Position numbers and translations under genes: made by a program
Notes under the pieces: model-generated
Told to the model about the DNA's origin: nothing
What the model saw: the letters and a program-made list of their open reading frames with translations, nothing else
Database searches by the model: none
Shown here: positions 59,198-64,000 of the stretch, piece by piece
Position numbering within the stretch: the first letter of the stretch is position 1
Layout of the letters: the number at the start of each line of letters is the position of its first letter
Assembly (NCBI GenBank): GCA_963422565.1
Contig: OY730228.1
Coordinates: 1,178,001-1,242,000, forward strand
DNA length: 64,000 nt
DNA from: G963422565 sp963422565
GTDB lineage: Bacteria > Pseudomonadota > Alphaproteobacteria > MPNO01
Direction of reading: 5' to 3'

Positions 59198-61576
59198 CTA
59201 ATCGGCCGGACGCCGCCACCAGCCCCGGCGCTTGGGGGCCTCGCTTCCCTCCGGCGCCGGCTCGGCGTCGTAAAGCGCGCCCTCGGCGGTCCGCGACTCG
59301 ACCGGTACGGGTGCCTCGGCGGACACGACGCTCGGAGCGGCGTCCCCCGCATCGTCGGCGGGCGCCGGCGTTTCAGGAGAGACGTCGGCCGCGGCGCCGG
59401 CCTCTGCAGGCTCGGCAGCCGCATGGACGGTCTCGGGAGCGTCGTCCTCCGGCCGCTGCGCCGGGGCCTCGCTGCCGCTATGCGAAGCCCGCCCGCGGCC
59501 TCCCCGCCGGCCGCGCCGCCGGCGTTTCGGCGCGTCCTCCTTCGCATCCTTGGCATCCTTGGCATCGCCGCCGTCGCCCCCCTCAGCGGCCTCCGGGACC
59601 GATTCGGCGGCGGCAGCGTCCCGCGCCGGCTTGCGCCGGGTTCGCCGCCGTCTGGGCCGCTTGCGCTCTCCGTCATCCGGGGTGGGCACGGGCTCCGGGG
59701 GGTCGTCGCCGTCCGCGCCGTTCGGCGTCTCCTTCGCCCGTTCTATGCGCATGTCGGGCGGGACGACCGTATCGTCGCCGACCACGGCGACCCGGAAGCC
59801 GTAGCGCGTCTCCATGTCGTTGAGCGTCGCGCGCTTGTTGTTCAGAACATACAGCGCTACCTCGGTCGGAACGGCGATCGAGACCTCGCTCGAGCGGCGA
59901 CGCATGCCTTCTTCCTCGAGGGTCCTGAGCAGTCTGAGGGCGAGCGACTCGGTCGACCTAATGACTCCGGCGCCCCGGCAGTGCCGGCAGACATCCGAAC
60001 TCGACTCCTCGAGGCTCGACCGTAGCCGCTGTCGGGACAGCTCGAGCAGGCCGAACTCGCTGATTCGGCCGATCTGGATCCGCGCCCGGTCCGGCTTCAT
60101 CGCCTCCTTGAGCCGCCGCTCGACCTGGCGCAGATGGCGCGCTTCCTCCATGTCGATGAAGTCGATCACCACCAGCCCGGCGAGGTCGCGCAGGCGAAGC
60201 TGGCGCGCGACCTCCTCGGCCGCCTCCAGATTCGTCTTGAGCGCGGTGTCGCGAATGTTGCGCTCGCGCGTGGACTTGCCCGAGTTGACGTCGATCGCGA
60301 CCAAAGCCTCGGTCGAATGGATGACGATCGAGCCGCCCAACTTCAGTGGAACGTCCGGGCGGTGCATGGCGTCGAGCTGATCCTCCACCTGGTAACGGTA
60401 GAAGAGGGGGATGGCATCGTCGCGGTAGGGCTGCACCCGTTTGGCGTGACTCGGCATCATCAGGCGCATGAATTTCTTCGCCTGCTGATAGGTCTCGGCG
60501 CCCTCGACGAGCACCTCCTCCACCTCCTTGGTGTAGAGGTCGCGGATCGCCCGTTTCACCAGGCTCGCGTCCTCGTGGATCATGGTTGGCGCGATCGCCT
60601 CCATGACGCGGTCCCGGATTCCGTCCCAGACGCGCAGGAGATACGCGCAGTCGCGTCCGATCTCGGCCTTGCTTCGGTCCATCCCGGCGGTGCGTATGAT
60701 CACGCCCATGCCGTCCTGAATATCGAGGCCGTCGAGTATCGACTTCAACTTGCGGCGGGTGGTGGTGCCGGTGATCCGCCGGGATATCCCCCCGCCGCGG
60801 GCGGTGTTGGGCATCAGGACGCAGTACCGCCCGGCGAGCGAAATATATGTCGTCAGCGCCGCCCCCTTGTTGCTTCGCTCATCCTTGACGATCTGCACCA
60901 GGATGATTTGGCGGCGCTTCACGACTTCCTGGATCTTGTAGCGCCGGGGCCGTTGCCGGACGGAGCGGGGCGCCGCGCCGTCCGAGGATTTGCGGCTGCG
61001 GGGCCGGCTCTCCGAATCGTCCCCCGAATCGTCCGCCTCGTCCTCGGGTTCGGACGGGCCGCCCGCGCCCGTCTCGGCGTCTTCGGCGCGGGGTTCGACC
61101 GCCGCGTCGGCCGGCGAGCCGGCGGCCTCCTGGGCGGTCTCCCCTTCGTCGACGCCGGTCTCGGCGCCTTCGCCCCCTTCGTCCGCCTCGGCGGCGGGTT
61201 TGTCCGCGGTCTCTTCGTCCTCGTTCCGGTCTTGCTCGTCGACCGCACCATCGAACTCGTCGAGCAGCTCCTGGGCGGAATCGCCCGCCCGCGCGAGCGT
61301 GGCCGCGATCAGCGCCTCGCGGTCCTCGACCGGGATCTGGAAATAGTCGGGATGGATGTCGTTGAAGGCGAGGAAGCCGTGGCGGTCGCCGCCGAAATCG
61401 ACGAAGGCCGCCTGCAGGGACGGTTCGACCCTGGTTACCTTGGCGAGATAGATGTTTCCCTTGAATTGCTTCTTGGTCGACGTCTCGACGTCATACTCGT
61501 CGAGCCGGTTTGAACTGGTGATGACAACACGCGCCTCTTCCGGGTGGGTGCCATCGATCAACATGCGTCTGGTCAT
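59198..61576 (-). CDS. rne: Ribonuclease E/G family endoribonuclease
   Basis: 792 aa. It begins MTRRMLIDGTHPEEARVVITSSNRLDEYDVETSTKKQFKGNIYLAKVTRVEPSLQAAFVDFGGDRHGFLAFNDIHPDYF (S1 domain with an acidic, low-complexity insertion of roughly 110 residues, 100-215). Then come the 5'-sensor/DNase I-like region (AIDVNSGKSTRERNIRDTALKTNLEAAEEVARQLRLRDLAGLVVIDFIDM, with the catalytic Asp) and the zinc link CRHC. The C-terminus is a disordered, Arg- and acid-rich scaffold ending in KRRGWWRR, which in other species recruits degradosome partners. A promoter with a long leader and the shared palindrome lies upstream. Confidence 0.95.
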   Translation of the reverse strand: MTRRMLIDGTHPEEARVVITSSNRLDEYDVETSTKKQFKGNIYLAKVTRVEPSLQAAFVDFGGDRHGFLAFNDIHPDYFQIPVEDREALIAATLARAGDSAQELLDEFDGAVDEQDRNEDEETADKPAAEADEGGEGAETGVDEGETAQEAAGSPADAAVEPRAEDAETGAGGPSEPEDEADDSGDDSESRPRSRKSSDGAAPRSVRQRPRRYKIQEVVKRRQIILVQIVKDERSNKGAALTTYISLAGRYCVLMPNTARGGGISRRITGTTTRRKLKSILDGLDIQDGMGVIIRTAGMDRSKAEIGRDCAYLLRVWDGIRDRVMEAIAPTMIHEDASLVKRAIRDLYTKEVEEVLVEGAETYQQAKKFMRLMMPSHAKRVQPYRDDAIPLFYRYQVEDQLDAMHRPDVPLKLGGSIVIHSTEALVAIDVNSGKSTRERNIRDTALKTNLEAAEEVARQLRLRDLAGLVVIDFIDMEEARHLRQVERRLKEAMKPDRARIQIGRISEFGLLELSRQRLRSSLEESSSDVCRHCRGAGVIRSTESLALRLLRTLEEEGMRRRSSEVSIAVPTEVALYVLNNKRATLNDMETRYGFRVAVVGDDTVVPPDMRIERAKETPNGADGDDPPEPVPTPDDGERKRPRRRRTRRKPARDAAAAESVPEAAEGGDGGDAKDAKDAKEDAPKRRRRGRRGGRGRASHSGSEAPAQRPEDDAPETVHAAAEPAEAGAAADVSPETPAPADDAGDAAPSVVSAEAPVPVESRTAEGALYDAEPAPEGSEAPKRRGWWRRPAD

Positions 61577-61836
61577 GAATGATGTCTCCGAGGCCGCGGC
61601 GTCCTCTCCTCGCGGATCGTTCGGGCGCGGGCGGCCGTGACAGAACCGGCAGACACCGCATATCTGCGCTCGGCATCCGCGGCCGAGCGCGCCGCTCGGC
61701 GGTGGTCCGGTCGTTGCCCCCGAGGAGGCTCGATACAGGCGCTGCCATCATTTTCTCCTGAGTCCCCGAGGCGGCCCGCGTCCTGGTCAAGCAGGGCGCC
61801 GACACCGTCGCGTCGGCCGCCATCGGTCCACAGGCC

Positions 61837-61865
61837 AGCATAGACCGTCGGCCGCCCCGGCTCAA
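61837..61865 (-). promoter_or_regulatory. Predicted rne promoter
   Basis: Minus strand TTGAGC (61865-61860), 17-bp spacer, TATGCT (61842-61837). Predicted start near 61830, giving a leader of about 250 nt, comparable with the long autoregulatory rne leader known in E. coli. Confidence 0.5.
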
Positions 61866-61870
61866 CCGCG

Positions 61871-61895
61871 TGTCCTAGTTCAGGACATATGAGAC
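61871..61895 (-). repeat. Third 25-bp palindromic unit, upstream of rne
   Basis: Minus-strand reading is the same 25-bp unit as at 19892-19941 with one mismatch, again preceded by a C-run (GGGGGG at 61896 on the plus strand). Its end is 28 nt before the predicted -10 of rne. Confidence 0.65.
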
Positions 61896-62161
61896 GGGGG
61901 GTTGTCCTTGGCTGTCTCCTTGGCAGGGTATCGGGCAGGCTCGTCCGGCGCTCGCGGCGGTCCCTTGGGCCGAACGCCGATCTCCATCGTGAAGGAGAAC
62001 CCGCGCAGGGCCGGATGTAGCGTCGTCGTCGATGGCCTCTACGGGTGGGATCTCCGCATGAGCGAGGCCGCATTCCAGGCCTTCATGGGCGCGCCGCTTC
62101 CGTCCGATCCCGATTTGCCCTAGACTCGCGGCGCCTTCGGCCTCGGTGAGGGAACGACGCC

Positions 62162-63649
62162 ATGTGGCGGCCACCGCAGCGCATCAAATGGTCGACCGAT
62201 CCGGGCGTCTGGCCGACCCGCGGCGAAGCGGCGCGGGCGCGGCTGTTCCAGCCGATCCTGGTCGGGCCGGCTCGGCTCGAAAGCCGGACCTGGGTGCCGG
62301 CGATGGTCCCGTGGCGCGCCACCGGGGACGGTCTGGTGACGCCCGAGGTGCTGGCCTGGTACGGGCGGTTCGCGCGCGGACGCCCCGGCGCCATCGTGGT
62401 CGAGGCGACCGGGATTCGCGACATCCGGAGCGGGCCGCTGCTTCGCATCGGCGACGACCGGTTCATCCCCGGGCTGCGGCGGCTGGTCGAGACGGTGCGC
62501 GCGGCCTCGGGCGGAGAAACGCGGCTGTTCATCCAGCTTATCGATTTCCTGGCGATCCGGCGGCGGCCCGACCCGAAGCGCTACTTCGCGCAATTCCTCG
62601 AGATCACCCACAGGCATCGCGACGCGCTCGACGCCGGCGGCTGGCCGGAGGCGCGCGTCCGCGCCCATCTCGCCGAGATGGACGACGCGGCGCTCGACTC
62701 CGTCCTCACCGAGCGCGAGCGCGAGGCACTGCGCCAGGGCTATCGCGAGCGCGTCACCGATACCGCGCTCGCCCATATCCGCGACCTGCCCGAGACGCTG
62801 CCGGAGCTGTTCGCGGCGGCCGCGCACCGCGCCGAGGAGGCGGGGTTCGACGGGGTGGAGCTGCACTACGCTCATGCCTATACGATGTCGCAATTCCTGT
62901 CGCGGCTGAACAACCGGACGGACGGCTATGGCGGCCCGCGCGCCAACCGCGCGCGGCTGCCGCTCGAGGTCTACCGCCGGGTGCGCGGCGCGGTCGGCGC
63001 CGGCCATGCGGTCGGCTGCCGCTATCTCGCCGAGGACTGCGTCTCCGGCGGCAACGGGGTCGCGGACGCCGCCTATTTCGGCGGCGCCTTCGCTGCGGCC
63101 GGGTTCGACTTCATCTCGCTGTCACGCGGCGGCCGGTTCGAAGACGCCCGCCAGCCGGCGGTCGGCGCCACCGCCTACCCCTATACCGGCCCCAGCGGCT
63201 ACGAGTGCATGCCGCAATACGTCTCCGACGAAATCGGACCCTTCGGCCGCAACGTGCCGGCGGCGGCCCGAATCCGGGCGGCCGTACGCGCCGGGGGGCG
63301 CAGAACGCCGGTGGTCGTGACCGGCGGCATCCACGGCTTCGCCCAGGCCGAGAGCTTGCTGGCGGAGGAGCGGGCGGACATCGTCGGGTTCGCGCGCCAA
63401 AGTCTCGCCGATCCCGACTGGTTCCTCAAGGTCCGGCTCGGGCGGGGCGCCGAGGTCGTGGTCTGCGAGTACACGAATTACTGCGAGGCCCTCGACCAGA
63501 AGCATGTCCCCGTGACCTGCAAGCTGTGGGACAGGCGGGATAGGGATGCGCCGGATGCGGCGCTCACCGCCGACGGCCGTCGGCGGCTAACCGCGCCGCT
63601 CTGGGAACCGGAGATCGACATCGACGCGGCGCTCGCGCGCGGGGCGTGA
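62162..63649 (+). CDS. NADH:flavin oxidoreductase / Old Yellow Enzyme family protein
   Basis: 495 aa. TIM-barrel OYE features: LESRTWVPAMVPWRA, RPGAIVVEATGIRD, AGFDGVELHYAHAYTMSQFLSRLNNRTDGYGG (substrate and FMN residues), VTGGIHG and DIVGFARQSLADPDWFLKVRLGRG. The C-terminus ends soon after a Cys-containing VCEYTNYCEALDQKHVPVTCKLW, so there is no full 4Fe-4S plus FAD domain as in 2,4-dienoyl-CoA reductase. It is larger than simple OYE proteins (about 360-400). GAGGGA lies upstream of the ATG. Substrate unknown. Confidence 0.87.
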   Translation: MWRPPQRIKWSTDPGVWPTRGEAARARLFQPILVGPARLESRTWVPAMVPWRATGDGLVTPEVLAWYGRFARGRPGAIVVEATGIRDIRSGPLLRIGDDRFIPGLRRLVETVRAASGGETRLFIQLIDFLAIRRRPDPKRYFAQFLEITHRHRDALDAGGWPEARVRAHLAEMDDAALDSVLTEREREALRQGYRERVTDTALAHIRDLPETLPELFAAAAHRAEEAGFDGVELHYAHAYTMSQFLSRLNNRTDGYGGPRANRARLPLEVYRRVRGAVGAGHAVGCRYLAEDCVSGGNGVADAAYFGGAFAAAGFDFISLSRGGRFEDARQPAVGATAYPYTGPSGYECMPQYVSDEIGPFGRNVPAAARIRAAVRAGGRRTPVVVTGGIHGFAQAESLLAEERADIVGFARQSLADPDWFLKVRLGRGAEVVVCEYTNYCEALDQKHVPVTCKLWDRRDRDAPDAALTADGRRRLTAPLWEPEIDIDAALARGA

Positions 63650-63660
63650 GGACCGCCGTC

Positions 63661-64000
63661 CTACCGGGGCGCGAGGTCGATCCGCGCGATCCAGTAGCGG
63701 CGGGACAGCCGGCGGACATCGCTCGGGCGGACGCCGAAGAGGGTCACCGTCGCGCCCTCGGTGCCGCGCATCCCGCCATAGCGCTGGTAGAGCTCGATAT
63801 GGAAGGCCTCGGGCGGGAAGCGCGAAGTGACCCGGATGTCGAGCCGCCCGGGATCGGCGTCCAGCGCGGCGTGAAGCCGGTCGGTGATGCGCCCTGCGCC
63901 GGTCGCGTAGCCATGGGCGTAGTAGGCCGCGATCAGCACCGCCGCGACCGCGACGAAGCGAAGGTCGCGGCGCCGGTGCCAGCGCCGGCCCTGCGCCGGC
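63661..64000 (-). CDS. Small membrane-anchored protein, N-terminus outside the window (partial)
   Basis: The minus-strand frame is open from the window edge to the stop at 63661. It starts with basic residues (RRWHRRRDLRFVA), then a hydrophobic segment VAAVLIAAYYAHGYATG, then a soluble domain (ITDRLHAALDADPGRLDIRVTSRFPPEAFHIELYQRYGG...VTLFGVRPSDVRRLSRRYWIARIDLAPR). It is most likely an N-in membrane-anchored or exported protein. No family is recognised. A start within 63939 is possible but would lose the anchor. Confidence 0.5.
   Translation of the reverse strand, partial: PAQGRRWHRRRDLRFVAVAAVLIAAYYAHGYATGAGRITDRLHAALDADPGRLDIRVTSRFPPEAFHIELYQRYGGMRGTEGATVTLFGVRPSDVRRLSRRYWIARIDLAPR

Larger units (their letters stand above)
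61577..62161. other. 585-bp region upstream of rne and of the OYE-family gene
   Basis: Holds the third 25-bp palindromic unit (61871-61895) and a predicted rne promoter at 61837-61865. A short open frame at 61902-62123 (73 codons) has no recognised family or ribosome site. Confidence 0.5.

Noticed and set aside
61902..62123. 73-codon open frame before the OYE-family gene
   Set aside because: No ribosome site or recognised family; it starts within the C-run and palindrome region.

Overview
The window is GC-rich alphaproteobacterial DNA, most like Rhodospirillales-type chromosome. Pointers are a RegB/RegA redox two-component pair, SspB of the alpha type, flavin-dependent ThyX, an sdhCDAB-zapE block, aroQ-accB, the CnoX/LON-domain/Trm112/DUF971 block and a long RNase E. 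Most open frames on the opposite strand of these genes are GC-driven shadows and are left out.

Layout: 1-813 end of regB plus regA; 929-1242 a decayed mmcB-like DNA repair gene; 1360-3234 an Asp/Glu racemase-like enzyme with a TctC binding protein; 3298-5140 a radical SAM enzyme divergent from a 1-Cys peroxiredoxin; 5205-8287 a small catabolic group (enoyl-CoA hydratase, gentisate dioxygenase-like cupin, GST). 8402-17312 is an accessory island: a type I restriction-modification operon on the minus strand in the order hsdR-hsdS-PrrC-like anticodon nuclease-hsdM, preceded by a FitA/VapC toxin-antitoxin pair and a helicase remnant. 17418-21756 is housekeeping (fumA, sspB, thyX, L,D-transpeptidase). 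21800-34857 is a tightly coupled catabolic operon: LysR regulator, two molybdenum-hydroxylase large subunits, FAD and 2Fe-2S subunits, hydantoinase A/B, a creatininase-family hydrolase and a BMP-type binding protein. It looks built to hydroxylate and then open an N-heterocycle, substrate unknown.

35367-39879 is sdhCDAB plus a frameshifted zapE. 39907-42734 holds DUF971, Trm112, LON-domain, CnoX and a ProX/YbaK editing protein. tRNA-Gly(GCC) is at 43249. 43312-46632 is a phosphatase and an NMT1-like binding protein with a cytosine deaminase-like amidohydrolase. 46840-47535 is a glutathione transferase whose catalytic Cys codon is an in-frame TGA followed by a SECIS-like hairpin, so it is probably a selenoprotein. 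Then come a KamA-like radical SAM protein, an SDR, a nucleoside deaminase, a UbiD-family decarboxylase, nadC, accB, aroQ, a group III PLP decarboxylase, a DsbA-like protein, an M48 protease, an aminotransferase, rne, an OYE-family reductase and a partial membrane-anchored protein.

Best candidates for something new: (1) the TGA-containing GST; (2) the PrrC-like anticodon nuclease between hsdS and hsdM; (3) a 25-bp palindromic element placed exactly 28 nt before the predicted -10 boxes of both thyX and rne, 42 kb apart and on opposite strands; (4) the molybdenum hydroxylase/hydantoinase/creatininase operon; (5) two tandem near-perfect hairpins upstream of the ProX gene. Three solute-binding proteins lie in the window without membrane partners.
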